A stretch of DNA of 64,000 nucleotides from Chitinophagaceae bacterium. GTDB taxonomy: Bacteria > Bacteroidota > Bacteroidia > Chitinophagales > Chitinophagaceae. A program made the translations under genes and the position numbers. Under the pieces are notes generated by a model, which did no database searches, was not told the origin of the DNA, and was given only the letters and a program-made list of their open reading frames with translations. How positions within the stretch are numbered: position 1 is the first letter of the stretch; each line of letters opens with the position of its first letter. The stretch is from positions 1 to 64,000 of the forward strand of contig PMSV01000003.1 in assembly GCA_003168265.1 (NCBI GenBank), written 5' to 3'. This document shows positions 38,301 to 47,557 of this stretch, in pieces.

Positions 38301-38396
38301 CCAGTCGTCATGAACAGAGTGATAGGGGATGGTTTGTGAATAGGAGTTAAGGGTTGCGAAAATGCAAAGCAGGATTGGTAATCCGTTAATCTTCAT
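35394..38396 (-). CDS. GH123/DUF6067-like secreted glycoside hydrolase candidate
   Basis: 1000 residues with signal peptide MKINGLPILLCIFATLNSYSQ. N-terminal beta domains (about 25-320) resemble GH123_N/DUF6067 modules. A TIM-barrel-like part (about 640-900) has LKVKIYNTVRELSDHAYELF, LGIDGIYLDDVAFDRTTMKR and GHPGIIDLHSANQFN; the acidic cluster YLDD is the likely active-site region. A C-terminal beta domain follows. It is too long for classical GH123 and I cannot name the substrate. The SMP-30 lactonase gene follows 10 nt after the stop, suggesting one sugar-use operon with a secreted hydrolase and a cytoplasmic lactonase. Confidence 0.75.
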   Translation of the reverse strand: MKINGLPILLCIFATLNSYSQTIPYHSVHDDWDPDSLGNHRAIIDFRGSGPIAKVILEWRLNMDSMDKKRIIIQDAKTGRLIRHQLTGLIGNESAEIYFEPVSGAGLYHIYYLPYKNEGRSNYPRGVYLRPIPVLEDEWTRSVSRTMTVNCRVIEFQSINEFNSFYPMEVVATGAETQSLVLKSKGKSFLVFPEDRAYPIRMNNRLPYRWIVGGNRNRFSGATVRGAYYCYQLGIYALENLQGLSLRFEDLKSPEGGLIPAGQMNCINLHGVDYSGKPFDKEVNVEAGHVQALWCGLDIPKDLPAGKYSGTVSVSAKGDGIKEDKVPIEITIRDTVFENGAAAEPSLQSRLQWLNSTMAQANTVIAPYTALEVSDQKQIGLLGRKMELGEDGLPNAIQTFFNEEMTGFSKSPKSVLADPIRLVTLDADGKKIEWKPDGLVFTRRDPGTVSWTSENQGGKLEMEVRGTIEFDGFVVYKLRIIARQDLDLKDIYLEIPYTDSSARYMMGLGQKGGIRPQTFEWNWDVSHKNQDGAWLGDVNAGMQFSLRDEKYVRPLNTNFYLQKPLVLPSSWGNGNKGGIRINQEGNKVLVICYSGARTMKKGDSLHYDFNLLITPFHPVNTEFQWSTRFYHKYENLDTVKAAGATVVNIHHATLINPWINYPFIEYRKMKAYIDEAHSKGLKVKIYNTVRELSDHAYELFALRSLGSEIYTPGKGGGFSWLQEHVGSDYIAAWFVPEIKDAALINSGISRWHNYYVEGMNWLVQNLGIDGIYLDDVAFDRTTMKRIKRVLTLGGHPGIIDLHSANQFNRNDGFNNSANLYMEHFPYLNRLWFGEYFDYKNNDPDFFLTEVSGIPFGLMGEMLQDGGNPWRGMIYGMTNRYPWTEDADPRPIWRFWDEFGMKGTQMIGYWSRHCPVRTDHEKVLATVYKKEGSALVALASWEPLDVNVKLDIDWKQLGIDPARAEIRAEEIANFQPGRLFQPGQLIPVEKGKGWLLVISHH

Positions 38397-38503
38397 GTGT
38401 AAGGTCTTTTGCCAAAGAATTTCACTAATACTTACTCTTTGTAAATCTAAAGAACTTCTTAATCGCCGGTTACAAGAATTATTATTTCGGTAATTTAGAA
38501 GGC

Positions 38504-39520
38504 ATGAATTATATACCCAATAACACCATCAGACAGGTATTGCTGCTGCTCATTATTGTTGTGCTGGGTCTCATCCTTTTTTTTCAGCTCCAATCCTTTA
38601 TTCCGGCTTTTCTCGGTTCATATACCCTATATGTGCTATTAAAAAAATGGATGTTTATCCTGACCGGGAGGTATAAATGGAGAAAATCCATGACTGCAGC
38701 CTTGCTTATGCTGCTCTCCTTTATCGTAATCCTGATCCCGATAGCCCTGCTCGTAAACATGCTTGGAGAAAAAATAAACCTCGCCATTCAGCATGGTGCC
38801 GCTGTGATGGCTACCATTCAGCATTATATTCATGGCATCGAAACAAGGTACAAGATCACCTTAATTTCAACCAGGAATATTGAACAGATCACGACTATTG
38901 GCACCCAAACCCTCCCGAGGATCGTTGGGGCCACTTTCAATAGCATAACTACTATTGCCATCATGTATTTCATCCTTTATTTCATGCTCGTTGAAGGGCG
39001 CAGGATGGAAGCGGCCCTGCATGAATGGATTCCCCTCAAGGATGAGAATACATTGCTGCTTCGCCGGGAAACCAATAACCTGGTCTATTCCAATGCCGTT
39101 GGGATCCCGCTCATTGCACTTTTGCAGGGGCTTTTGGGATTGATCGCCTACCTGGTCCTTGGAGTCAATGAACCCATATTCTGGTTTGTTGTAACCTGTC
39201 TGGCTTCGATGGTGCCCGTAGTGGGGGCCACCCTTGCCTATGTGCCGGTAGCCATTCTTTTTTTCGCGAGCGGCATGAATTTACGCGGAGTCATCATGCT
39301 TGCTTACGGCTTCGGTATCATCAGCACTATCGACAGTGTGTTCCGTTTCTGGCTTCAAAAAAAGATCGGAGATGTACATCCGCTGATCACGGGCTTTGGA
39401 GTGATCATCGGTCTGAACCTGTTTGGGTTTATCGGCCTCATATTCGGACCCATCCTGATTTCCATATTCCTTTTGTTGATAAAGATTTATATCAATGAAT
39501 TCAGTCCCGGAAAGAACTGA
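38504..39520 (+). CDS. AI-2E family transporter (PerM/TqsA-type)
   Basis: 338 residues with about eight hydrophobic segments: pairs at the N-terminus (VLLLLIIVVLGLILFF; AALLMLLSFIVILIPIALLV), a central soluble stretch (about 85-140), then spans ending with GFGVIIGLNLFGFIGLIFGP and ILISIFLLLIKIY, the family hallmark. Members export AI-2 or act in ion and osmotic homeostasis; the substrate cannot be read from the sequence. Single gene, divergent from the GH123-like gene with a 107-nt gap. Confidence 0.9.
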   Translation: MNYIPNNTIRQVLLLLIIVVLGLILFFQLQSFIPAFLGSYTLYVLLKKWMFILTGRYKWRKSMTAALLMLLSFIVILIPIALLVNMLGEKINLAIQHGAAVMATIQHYIHGIETRYKITLISTRNIEQITTIGTQTLPRIVGATFNSITTIAIMYFILYFMLVEGRRMEAALHEWIPLKDENTLLLRRETNNLVYSNAVGIPLIALLQGLLGLIAYLVLGVNEPIFWFVVTCLASMVPVVGATLAYVPVAILFFASGMNLRGVIMLAYGFGIISTIDSVFRFWLQKKIGDVHPLITGFGVIIGLNLFGFIGLIFGPILISIFLLLIKIYINEFSPGKN

Positions 39521-39701
39521 AATTTAACATTATCGTATGGTAATACCTGGTAAAACTCCCGCCTAATGGCCCTCCGGAGAGGTAAAAACAGTTAGTTTTA
39601 CGCAAAAAAATATCCCTCAATACTTGCATAATCAACTTTTGTATAATATTTTAGATGTTGTCGCGTTTACGATACGGCCCTACCGAAAACCCTTTAAAAG
39701 C

Positions 39702-40457
39702 ATGAAGCAATTCTTTAATCCGTCATTGCCCATCTTACTATGCCTGTTTGCCATAATTGCAGTTCCTGCATCCGCAAACAATTACCATCATAAGATACCC
39801 GGCTGCAACAAGATCAAATCCGGAGCACTCAGCATGAAGGCTTTCAGCAAGGAATTTGAGGAAACAGCCGACTCCCTTTATAATGAGATCGAGCTGAAAG
39901 AGGCCGGTCTTTCCCTGCAGGCATTCGAATATGCGCTCCGTGGGTACAATTATCTTCAGCAACATCATCTTTTAGGCAAGTCCAATGTGCTCTCAATCTG
40001 CGATTTCAGCCAGTCATCCAGAAATAAACGCATGTATGTGGTGGACCTGGATCAAAAGAAGATCCTGATCAATACCTATGTTGCGCATGGCAGAAAGTCC
40101 GGCTCTGAATTCGCAAAATCATTTTCGAACAGCATGCAATCCCATAAGAGCAGCCTCGGTTTCTATGTCACAGATAAAAGCTATTATGGAGAACATGGAT
40201 TGGCGCTTAAGATCCGCGGATTGGAACAAGGTATCAATAATCATGCTTTCGCCCGCAATATTGTAGTGCATGGCAGCGATTATGTGGGTTCAGATTTTAT
40301 AAAAATGAACAAGTTCAATGGCCGGAGCTTTGGTTGCCCCGCTGTCCCGGCTTCAGAAATCGACGATTTGATCGAAATGATCAAGGACGGTACCTGCTTA
40401 TTCATATACCATCCGACAAAAAAATACTTAGCAAAATCGAAGATACTTAACGGCTAG
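39702..40457 (+). CDS. Murein L,D-transpeptidase catalytic domain protein (YkuD_2)
   Basis: 251 residues from ATG at 39702 (MKQFFNPSLPILLCLFAIIA), a clean signal peptide ending near PASA; an upstream in-frame TTG would bury it. The catalytic part has MYVVDLDQKKILINTYVAHG, then NIVVHGSDYVGSDF and NGRSFGCPAVP, giving the His and the SxGCP cysteine of L,D-transpeptidases. The enzyme should cross-link or modify peptidoglycan in the periplasm. Monocistronic, ending before a shared terminator hairpin. Confidence 0.87.
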   Translation: MKQFFNPSLPILLCLFAIIAVPASANNYHHKIPGCNKIKSGALSMKAFSKEFEETADSLYNEIELKEAGLSLQAFEYALRGYNYLQQHHLLGKSNVLSICDFSQSSRNKRMYVVDLDQKKILINTYVAHGRKSGSEFAKSFSNSMQSHKSSLGFYVTDKSYYGEHGLALKIRGLEQGINNHAFARNIVVHGSDYVGSDFIKMNKFNGRSFGCPAVPASEIDDLIEMIKDGTCLFIYHPTKKYLAKSKILNG

Positions 40458-40591
40458 CTTGGACGTAAACTTCAGATGGTTTGAAGGTGAAAAAGCTCAA
40501 TTTAGGTTCGTACCCTATGATTGGGCTTTTCTTTTTATCATATTTGCGACTTCAAGAATTATATCGTCTTGCAGTTACTCTATATAATAGA

Positions 40592-40617
40592 AAATGCCCG
40601 TCCGAAGACAGGCATTT
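40592..40617. terminator. Bidirectional terminator between convergent genes
   Basis: AAATGCC (40592-40598) pairs with GGCATTT (40611-40617), and GTC with GAC inside, closed by a CGAA tetraloop with one C-A mismatch. It lies between the L,D-transpeptidase gene and the convergent small exported protein gene and can serve both. Confidence 0.8.
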
Positions 40618-40643
40618 AATAATTTGAGATCAACCTGGCAGAA

Positions 40644-40964
40644 CTACCTGCCGGTATCTTTGTACAGACGATAGTACAGCGCCTTTCTCAAAGAAATCCA
40701 GGCCTGTTTTAAATCAGCATCAGCTTGTGCTTTATGGCCTCCGAAATCGTCCGGAGCATCATGCAAATGCCTTCTTGCATCTTCGATGTCATGCATCGAT
40801 TTGGCGATGTTGGGATGATTCCTTTCTTCATCTTGCATGAGTCGCATCTCGTTGGGGGCCGGAGGCCTGTTACCGATAATTACATCGAGGTCAACGAATG
40901 CTCTTTGTGCGAAAATGAAAGAAGAGCAAAGCAGGAATGCCGACAAGAACAGAACTTTTTTCAT
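40644..40964 (-). CDS. Small exported protein of unknown function
   Basis: 106 residues with signal peptide MKKVLFLSAFLLCSSFIFAQ. The mature part is charged and helical (RHPNIAKSMHDIEDARRHLH-like region, FGGHKAQADADLKQAWISLR), with repeated His and Asp residues. No family is recognised. Probably periplasmic. Monocistronic, followed by the hairpin at 40592-40617. Confidence 0.65.
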   Translation of the reverse strand: MKKVLFLSAFLLCSSFIFAQRAFVDLDVIIGNRPPAPNEMRLMQDEERNHPNIAKSMHDIEDARRHLHDAPDDFGGHKAQADADLKQAWISLRKALYYRLYKDTGR

Positions 40965-41054
40965 AAAGAATTGTTTAGTGAAAAATTGTTTAATCTATGA
41001 CAAGTATAACCATCATTGGGTTTAAAAGCAAGAAAACGATTTAATTATTTTCTC

Positions 41055-41711
41055 TCAAAACAGCCAGGCAACCCATTGAGCGAGTATGCCTAAAAAGAAT
41101 CCTGCATAAATATCCCATTCGCTGTGATCGGACACTATCAATCTGGCCGTGCAAATCATTCCTGCGGCCAGAATAGCCAGCGATAAAATAAGGCCGGAGC
41201 TAAATCCATCGGCAATGGAAAGGAGCAGGAAAAAAGCAGCCAGCCCGCCTGCACCGAGCGCATGCATGCTTATTTTAAAATAGATATTGGCAAACCAGCC
41301 GGCGCAAACTGCCAGAAAAGAACCCAGCAAAAAATGAATGGCGACAGCCGGACTGTCTTGCAGGTTCCGGTAGACATTCCATGCCCACCAATAGAATATC
41401 ATGACAAGTGCATAGGGGATGATCCGTTCCCTGGCGCTCTTCATTTGAAGTGATTGCAGGCCAAGCTTTAGTTTCCAAAGGAGGAAAATGGAGAAAAGAG
41501 GAAGCAGGGTGGTGGAGAAAAAGACCGTGATAAAGCGTAATGACTTCATCTGATGACTAAATCCGGCAAATGCAAGTGGATGAACAAAAAGCAGGAACCA
41601 TATGACATAACTGGTAATAAAAAGCGGATGAAAGATTATTGATATGACCTGGGCCAATATATAAATTGGGGTATTCCGATGCTTATGTTCGATGGAAGAA
41701 GCCATATTCAT
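41055..41711 (-). CDS. PAP2-like membrane protein
   Basis: 218 residues with six hydrophobic segments. Degenerate PAP2 motifs are visible: KSARERIIPY (motif KxxxxxxRP in altered form), KISMHALG (for PSGH) and SDHSEWDIYAGFFLG (for SRxxxxxHxxxD). In Bacteroidota such proteins are annotated as PAP2-family phosphatases, but the catalytic residues here are not all canonical, so activity on lipid phosphates is uncertain. It starts 11 nt after the rpoN stop on the same strand and is probably co-transcribed. Confidence 0.65.
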   Translation of the reverse strand: MNMASSIEHKHRNTPIYILAQVISIIFHPLFITSYVIWFLLFVHPLAFAGFSHQMKSLRFITVFFSTTLLPLFSIFLLWKLKLGLQSLQMKSARERIIPYALVMIFYWWAWNVYRNLQDSPAVAIHFLLGSFLAVCAGWFANIYFKISMHALGAGGLAAFFLLLSIADGFSSGLILSLAILAAGMICTARLIVSDHSEWDIYAGFFLGILAQWVAWLF

Positions 41712-41721
41712 GATCTGCTCT

Positions 41722-43209
41722 TTAAAGTTCTTTCCTTAGCCTGGCAACCGCAATATTGAGCTGCTCCCTGTATTTGGCGACCGTCCTACGGGCGATATTA
41801 TATCCTTTTTCCTGAAGAAGTTCTGTCAGGCGTTCATCGCTTAGCGGCTTTTTTTTGCTTTCCCCTTCGATCAGGTCACTCAGTATTTTTTTGACTTCAC
41901 GGGTCGACACTTCCTCGCCGCTTTCCGTGCTAAGGGATTCGCTGAAGAAAAATTTGAGCCGGTAGGTGCCGAATTCGGTCTGCACGAATTTGCTGTTTGC
42001 TACCCGGCTGACCGTTGAAATATCCAGGCTCGTTCTTTCGGCAATATCTTTCAGGATCATTGGCCGCAGGGTCGTTTCATCGCCTGTAAGGAAAAACTCC
42101 CGCTGGTAATCCATGATGGTATGCATGGTATTGTACAGTGTCTGCTGCCGCTGCTTAATGGCATCGATAAACCATTTGGCCGCATCTATTTTCTGTTTGA
42201 TAAAAAGGACGGCTTCTTTTTGACGCTTGTCCTTTTTTGTTCCCCGATCGTATTCTTTGAGCATGTCCTTATATCCTTCACTTATCCGAAGGTCCGGAGC
42301 ATTCTTCGTATTCAGGCTCAGCTCAAGTTTGCCGGCGGTATTGGTAATGAAAAAATCAGGGACGACATAATTTTCACCCTTATTGGTATCGGCAACATTG
42401 CCGCCCGGTTTGGGATTTAGTCTGATTATCTGGTTGATGATATCCTTCAAATGTTCATCCGTCAAATCGAGACCACGCTGGATCTTGTCATAATGCTTCT
42501 TGGTAAACTCATCGAAATATTTGCTTAAGACTTCGATCGCCAGTTCGACGGATAGAGGCCCGTTTCTTTTCCTTTTCAATTGGAGCAAGAGGCATTCCTG
42601 CAGATCACGGGCTCCTACTCCGGCAGGATCGAATGCCTGGATTTGCTGGATCAGCCCTTCCAACTCCTGTTCATTGGTTTCGATATTCTGCCTGAAAGCC
42701 AGGTCGTCCACCATGGAAAGGGTCTCGCGACGCAGGTAACCGTCGTCGTCAATGCTGCCCACGATATGTTCTGCGATTTTTTGCCTCCGCTCATCCATCT
42801 TGAGCATGCCCAACTGATCTATCAGCAATTCATGAAAGGAGGTCTGGACCCGGTGCGGAGTGATTCGGTTTTCTTCTGCATCCGGATAATTATCATCTCT
42901 AAGCTTATAATCTGCCACATCGTCGTCATATTCGTTTACATATTCGCTGATGTCCAGGTTATCATATTCTTCCTCGCTGCCTTCGGTGTCGAATTCCTCT
43001 TCCGTGGATTCGAATTCGTCTTTCATATCTTCCCCGGTGCCCTCCTCATGGTCATCTTCACTCACTTCCAGCGCAGGGTTTTCTTCTAATTCTTCCTTTA
43101 TCCGCTCTTCAAGATTGGCTGTAGGAACCTGCAGCAATTTCATTAACTGAATTTGCTGAGGTGATAGTTTCTGAAGTAATTTCTGCTGTAATGATTGACT
43201 TAATGCCAT
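41722..43209 (-). CDS. rpoN: RNA polymerase sigma-54 factor
   Basis: 495 residues from ATG at 43209 (MALSQSLQQKLLQKLSPQQI); an upstream ATG at 43263 would add 18 atypical residues. Region I (about 1-50) is Gln/Leu-rich and interacts with activators, then a long acidic region II (about 55-115). Region III follows, with the core-binding part and the HTH LDISTVSRVANSKFVQTEFG. The RpoN box ARRTVAKYREQLNIA near the C-terminus binds the -24 element. Essential residues look intact. Confidence 0.95.
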   Translation of the reverse strand: MALSQSLQQKLLQKLSPQQIQLMKLLQVPTANLEERIKEELEENPALEVSEDDHEEGTGEDMKDEFESTEEEFDTEGSEEEYDNLDISEYVNEYDDDVADYKLRDDNYPDAEENRITPHRVQTSFHELLIDQLGMLKMDERRQKIAEHIVGSIDDDGYLRRETLSMVDDLAFRQNIETNEQELEGLIQQIQAFDPAGVGARDLQECLLLQLKRKRNGPLSVELAIEVLSKYFDEFTKKHYDKIQRGLDLTDEHLKDIINQIIRLNPKPGGNVADTNKGENYVVPDFFITNTAGKLELSLNTKNAPDLRISEGYKDMLKEYDRGTKKDKRQKEAVLFIKQKIDAAKWFIDAIKQRQQTLYNTMHTIMDYQREFFLTGDETTLRPMILKDIAERTSLDISTVSRVANSKFVQTEFGTYRLKFFFSESLSTESGEEVSTREVKKILSDLIEGESKKKPLSDERLTELLQEKGYNIARRTVAKYREQLNIAVARLRKEL

Positions 43210-43304
43210 CTTCCAGGGGTTTTGTTCTTTGGAATTTATTTTAAAAATTCCGCGGAACCACAAAAATCAAGCCGTAAATTTACAGTAAATGAAATTAAAA
43301 GAAT

Positions 43305-43658
43305 TTGAAACAAAAAATTAGTTTTTGGATAATACCACTTTTAACTGTTTTTATAATAGCCTCCCATGGCCAGTCTTTACTATTGAATCCAAAGTTCTCT
43401 GGCATTGGAAAGAGCGATTCATTTTTGAAAATTGAAAAAACTCAAACGACTCCGTTATTTAGCCTGTTAAAATCCCAGGCAGAGCCTGGGCCCAATACTG
43501 TGAAAACTGGGGTCAATGCTCTATCCTATATCCATGGCCTCGGATTTTTTTGCCTCAAGGAGTATCATTTAGAGAAAACAACCCACCTCCCGCTGCGTTT
43601 CCGCCTGGGCTCATTGGATTACTGCAATAAACTCGAAGGAAAGAACGGGTTACACTGA
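43305..43658 (+). CDS. Small exported protein, unknown function
   Basis: 117 residues starting at TTG (43305) with a signal peptide [21 protein letters not shown]. The C-terminal segment [19 protein letters not shown] looks like a conserved tail found on small Bacteroidota proteins, which together with the clean signal supports a true gene. Function unknown. It is divergent from rpoN, and its last 9 nt overlap the end of the convergent aminotransferase gene. Confidence 0.55.
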   Translation: MKQKISFWIIPLLTVFIIASHGQSLLLNPKFSGIGKSDSFLKIEKTQTTPLFSLLKSQAEPGPNTVKTGVNALSYIHGLGFFCLKEYHLEKTTHLPLRFRLGSLDYCNKLEGKNGLH

Positions 43659-44867
43659 AGCAAATTGTTTGGCCAACGCTTTTTTAACAGCAGCCACAAG
43701 CACGGCCCCACGCTGTTTTATCTGATCTTCTGTCCATCCAAGACCTATCGCCGTAGAGATGCAGCGGCTCATGATGGCATCGCTGGCAGCAAATGATGTG
43801 GTTTTGAGTTTTTGAAGAGCTTCTTTCTGTGGATTATTCAGGTTATTCAGGGAATCTATATGCTTCAGGTGGTCCCATTTGCGCAAATAATGCCAATTAT
43901 TGTCGAACCAGTAGAAATTGCCAGCCAGGTTGCCCTGGCCTTTGAGTTCTGAAACCACTTCCCTGCAAAGTTCATCTGTTGGAAGGAACCAACTCAAAAA
44001 GGTGCAGCTATCGCCTGAAGGATCCGGAATGTGTCGAAAGCCGATCTCAGGAACCTGGGAAAGTATTTCCTTCAACAAGGAATGATTTCTTTTTTGTATT
44101 TCCAGGAAACGATCCAGTTTTCGGATCTGGGCCAGTCCGACGGCCGCATGCAGTTCGGAGATCCGGAAATTATACCCGATAAAAGGGTGAAGGTCTGCTC
44201 CCCGGTCGATCCCAAGGTGATCATGGCCATGGTCGCCATAGCCATCGCATTTAATGAAAATTTCCTTGTCATTGGTCAATATGGCCCCCCCTTCCGCACA
44301 GGTAACGGTCTTAACAAAATCAAAGGAGAATGTCCCGGCATGTCCGATCGTTCCCAGATGCCTTCCTTTATAAGAAGCGCCGATGCTTTGACAGGCATCT
44401 TCCAGAAGGAGCAGCCCGTGTTCCCGGCAAATATCAAGCAGGGAATCCAGTTCTGCCATAGCCCCGCACATATGAACGGGCATGATGCACTTGGTTTTGG
44501 GACCGATCGCTGCGCGAACTGCCCGGGGGTTTAATGTAAGCGTTTCGTCAATATCCACGAACACTGGAATTGCACCCACACTTAGCACGGCTTCAAAACT
44601 TGCTACAAAAGTGAATGTCGGCATAATCACTTCATCCCCGGCACCGATTCCAAGCGCTGCCAGAGCAGTCGTCAATGCGGCTGTTCCACTTGAAACAAGC
44701 TGGGCATAGCTGCTGCCGGTTCTCTGACAAATCGCAGCTTCCAGCTCTTTGGATTTCCAAATGCCCTTTCTTTGACCGTCAAAACCGTAACGCATGAGAA
44801 TACCGGTTTGGAGAACATCATTGATCTCTTTTCTTTCTTCTTCTCCAAAAAATTCAAAACCTGGCAT
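43650..44867 (-). CDS. DegT/DnrJ/EryC1/StrS-family aminotransferase
   Basis: 405 residues of the PLP-dependent sugar aminotransferase family. [20 protein letters not shown] binds the cofactor phosphate, [19 protein letters not shown] and [18 protein letters not shown] are family motifs, and [16 protein letters not shown] holds the Schiff-base Lys. Substrates are usually nucleotide-linked 3- or 4-keto sugars, or free ketoses in some branches. No other nucleotide-sugar gene is nearby, so the pathway is open. Monocistronic. Confidence 0.9.
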   Translation of the reverse strand: MPGFEFFGEEERKEINDVLQTGILMRYGFDGQRKGIWKSKELEAAICQRTGSSYAQLVSSGTAALTTALAALGIGAGDEVIMPTFTFVASFEAVLSVGAIPVFVDIDETLTLNPRAVRAAIGPKTKCIMPVHMCGAMAELDSLLDICREHGLLLLEDACQSIGASYKGRHLGTIGHAGTFSFDFVKTVTCAEGGAILTNDKEIFIKCDGYGDHGHDHLGIDRGADLHPFIGYNFRISELHAAVGLAQIRKLDRFLEIQKRNHSLLKEILSQVPEIGFRHIPDPSGDSCTFLSWFLPTDELCREVVSELKGQGNLAGNFYWFDNNWHYLRKWDHLKHIDSLNNLNNPQKEALQKLKTTSFAASDAIMSRCISTAIGLGWTEDQIKQRGAVLVAAVKKALAKQFASV

Positions 44868-44927
44868 AATGGATAATTTTTTAGGGTGTAAAGTTAACGG
44901 TTCCGGCTTTTGGAAGAGTTGATCACC

Positions 44928-45932
44928 CTACCTGAGGCCCTGGTCCTTCATTTTTAACACCCCCTTCATAAATTCTTCGATTTGGCGCTCGACCCCATTT
45001 ACATCATGGGATTTGATATAGGAGCCGATCACATGGGTTCCTGCGTCGGGCATGGCCTGCTTTCTTTTCAGGCTGTCCGGGGTGCCGAGTTGATCAAACA
45101 TGGTCAACATGGCAGAAACCTTTACAACACTGTCCTGCACTGTTTCATTCTTATAAAAATATAGCATGTCGACCGGCTGCTTAACTCTTTGAAAGGTTTC
45201 CTTGTTCATGGTGCTCTCCAGCATTTCTTCAAGGGCAGCCGCTCCTTCGACCCGGTAACTCCAGTACCAATATTGCTTATAAAGAGGCCGGTTGTCTTTG
45301 GACCGCACAAAATCCGATCCCAGCACCAGGTGGGCGATCTGAACTCCCCAATGATTATTCAAAAGCCAGGCATTGGGATCGTTTATAGCGATATTCGGAG
45401 ACATCATGATCAGGGCATATACATCATCGGGATAAAGTGCAGCCAATTGAAGTTCATTGGTGCCTCCGGTGGAAGTGCCCATCAGGATCACTTTTTTTCC
45501 AAGTTGTTTTCCGATAGCCAAAGCCTCCTTGGCCGATTCCCAATATTCATCGGCTGTTAAATTGATCAGTTGGTCCGTAGTATCAATCCCATGTTCGGCC
45601 AGCCTGGAGAGATAGAGATTGCACCCGAATTTTCTGGCGATATCCCTGTGAACAGGATCACCCTCTGCCTGTGAAGCCGAAAATCCGTGAAGGTAAACGA
45701 TGGCGTATTCGGTCTTTTCTTTCAGGGAATCATTCGCCCAGACAATCCTGGCCTCATTATCCGTTTTGATCCTATGCAGGGCTTCTCCTCGGTTTATATA
45801 ATCCACCAGGGAATCTGCGGCGGCAGGGACAACCGGCATTTCGATCCGATAAAGGGGCTTTACCGGGGCCGGTCCCAAAAGATAAACCGTAATCAGCAAT
45901 ACAGGAATTGCCCAGAGCCATTTCTTCTTCAT
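44928..45932 (-). CDS. Alpha/beta hydrolase, membrane-anchored or exported
   Basis: 334 residues with an N-terminal hydrophobic anchor (KKKWLWAIPVLLITVYLLG). AIVYLHGFSASQAEGDPVHR gives the oxyanion HG loop, VILMGTSTGGTNELQLAALY the nucleophile elbow GTSTG with Ser, and MPDAGTHVIGS the catalytic His. Probably a periplasmic esterase or lipase of unknown substrate. Monocistronic and divergent from the DUF2905 gene 48 nt away. Confidence 0.85.
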   Translation of the reverse strand: MKKKWLWAIPVLLITVYLLGPAPVKPLYRIEMPVVPAAADSLVDYINRGEALHRIKTDNEARIVWANDSLKEKTEYAIVYLHGFSASQAEGDPVHRDIARKFGCNLYLSRLAEHGIDTTDQLINLTADEYWESAKEALAIGKQLGKKVILMGTSTGGTNELQLAALYPDDVYALIMMSPNIAINDPNAWLLNNHWGVQIAHLVLGSDFVRSKDNRPLYKQYWYWSYRVEGAAALEEMLESTMNKETFQRVKQPVDMLYFYKNETVQDSVVKVSAMLTMFDQLGTPDSLKRKQAMPDAGTHVIGSYIKSHDVNGVERQIEEFMKGVLKMKDQGLR

Positions 45933-45980
45933 GGATTAAATTTACAGTCAATTTAGAGAATATTTTATTACTTAATAGTG

Positions 45981-46202
45981 ATGTTTCCACAAACTGGAAA
46001 ATACCTGATCATTGCCGGAACCCTCATTTTACTTGCGGGTTTGCTGATCTATTTTTTTTCCGACAAATTGCATTGGATCGGAAGATTGCCAGGTGATATC
46101 CGGGTGGAAAGAGGAAATTTCAGATTCTATTTTCCGCTTACGACAATGATCCTTCTGAGCCTGGTCCTATCCATACTCATCCGCCTTTTCCGGAAGATTT
46201 GA
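45981..46202 (+). CDS. DUF2905 family small membrane protein
   Basis: 73 residues from ATG at 45981 (a GTG just before is also possible). Two hydrophobic segments (YLIIAGTLILLAGLLIYFF and TTMILLSLVLSILIRLF) flank IGRLPGDIRVERGNFRFYFP, the family signature. The function of DUF2905 is unknown; members are widespread two-span inner-membrane proteins. Confidence 0.88.
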   Translation: MFPQTGKYLIIAGTLILLAGLLIYFFSDKLHWIGRLPGDIRVERGNFRFYFPLTTMILLSLVLSILIRLFRKI

Positions 46203-46275
46203 AATATTTTCTTCCCCGGTACGGCAGATTGAATATATTTCCGATATTCATTGCTTCTTTAAAATCACCTAAGCC

Positions 46276-47406
46276 ATGAAGCCCGAAAGCACGCAGCGAT
46301 TTCAAGCCCTGGACGTATTCCGGGGCATGACCATTTGTTTTATGATCATCGTTAATACGCCGGGAAGCGGGCTGTATTCTTATGCGCCTCTGAATCATGC
46401 CACCTGGCATGGTTTCACGCCAACCGATCTGGTCTTCCCCTCTTTTCTTTTTGCAGTAGGCAACGCCATGAGCTTTGTAATGGCCAAATGGTCCGCAATG
46501 AGCCAGTCCCAGGTTCTATGGAAAATCTTTAAGAGGACATTCATTATTTTTTTGTGCGGATACCTCTTATACTGGTTTCCCTTTATTGCCCTGAATAAGG
46601 AAGGACATATCATATTATCCCCTATCTCGGATACCCGAATTCTTGGTGTATTGCAACGCATTGCCCTCTGTTATTGTATTGGCTCCCTGCTGATCTACTA
46701 TTTCAAGCCCAGGGCCTCGGTCATTATCTGCATAATCATCCTGTTGGCCTACTGGCCGATCATGTATTTATTTGGAAACCCCGCAGATCCCCTGAGCCTT
46801 ACGGGGAATGCCGGGCTCAGGCTGGACAAATGGCTGATGGGAGAGTACCATATGTACCATGGAGAAGGCATTGCTTTTGACCCGGAAGGATGGATCAGCA
46901 CTCTCCCGGCAGTAGGCAATGTAGTTGCAGGTTATGTAGCAGGGCAGTTCATCCAGAAAAAAGGCAAAACCTTTGAAGGGCTTGCAAAGCTCCTGTTAGC
47001 CGGTTTCGGACTGCTGGTCATCGCCTATTTCTGGGATCTCAGCTTCCCGATCAATAAGAAACTATGGACCAGTTCTTTCGTCCTTTATACTGTTGGACTC
47101 GATTGCATTATTATTTCTGTAGTCATCTATGTGATCGATTTTTTGAACATTAAAGGGTGGACTCGCTTTTTTGAGATCTTCGGAAAAAACCCCCTCTTTA
47201 TATACCTGCTTTCCGAAGTCGGAGCCGAAACGCTATATGTTCTTCATGCAGGGCCACAGATGCCGGTGCATACCTGGCTATATCAAAATATATTCAGCCA
47301 TGCCGGCCTTTATTTTGGTTCCTTGCTTTTTGCCGTCAGTTTCATGCTTTGTTGCTGGCTGGTCGGCTACTTTTTAGACAAAAGAAAGATCTATATCCGT
47401 GTATAA
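46276..47406 (+). CDS. DUF5009/heparan-alpha-glucosaminide acetyltransferase-like membrane protein
   Basis: 376 residues with about ten hydrophobic segments. ALDVFRGMTICFMIIVNTPG, the HATWHGFTPTDLVFPSFLF loop with a conserved His and FAVGNAMSF are the signature of the DUF5009/NagX group, bacterial relatives of the lysosomal enzyme that acetylates glucosamine across the membrane. Bacterial members occur in amino-sugar use loci, but no such gene is adjacent here. The substrate is inferred only. Monocistronic. Confidence 0.85.
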   Translation: MKPESTQRFQALDVFRGMTICFMIIVNTPGSGLYSYAPLNHATWHGFTPTDLVFPSFLFAVGNAMSFVMAKWSAMSQSQVLWKIFKRTFIIFLCGYLLYWFPFIALNKEGHIILSPISDTRILGVLQRIALCYCIGSLLIYYFKPRASVIICIIILLAYWPIMYLFGNPADPLSLTGNAGLRLDKWLMGEYHMYHGEGIAFDPEGWISTLPAVGNVVAGYVAGQFIQKKGKTFEGLAKLLLAGFGLLVIAYFWDLSFPINKKLWTSSFVLYTVGLDCIIISVVIYVIDFLNIKGWTRFFEIFGKNPLFIYLLSEVGAETLYVLHAGPQMPVHTWLYQNIFSHAGLYFGSLLFAVSFMLCCWLVGYFLDKRKIYIRV

Positions 47407-47456
47407 GCTATCTATGCGCACGCTCCATCAACATTGAATTAAGTTTGTCCCAACTC

Positions 47457-47487
47457 TTTGGCCTACGGTTGTTTTGACCTACCTTTG
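47457..47487 (+). promoter_or_regulatory. Consensus Bacteroidota promoter of typA
   Basis: TTTG (47457-47460), 19 nt, then TACCTTTG (47480-47487): a perfect match to the -33/-7 consensus TTTG and TAnnTTTG. Predicted transcription start is near 47494, giving a leader of about 64 nt before the typA ATG. Confidence 0.85.
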
Positions 47488-47557
47488 CAGCTTCAAATTT
47501 TGGGCTATTGCAGATTTGAGCGGATACAAGCAGAGCCCCTGATAATCGAGCATTTTT

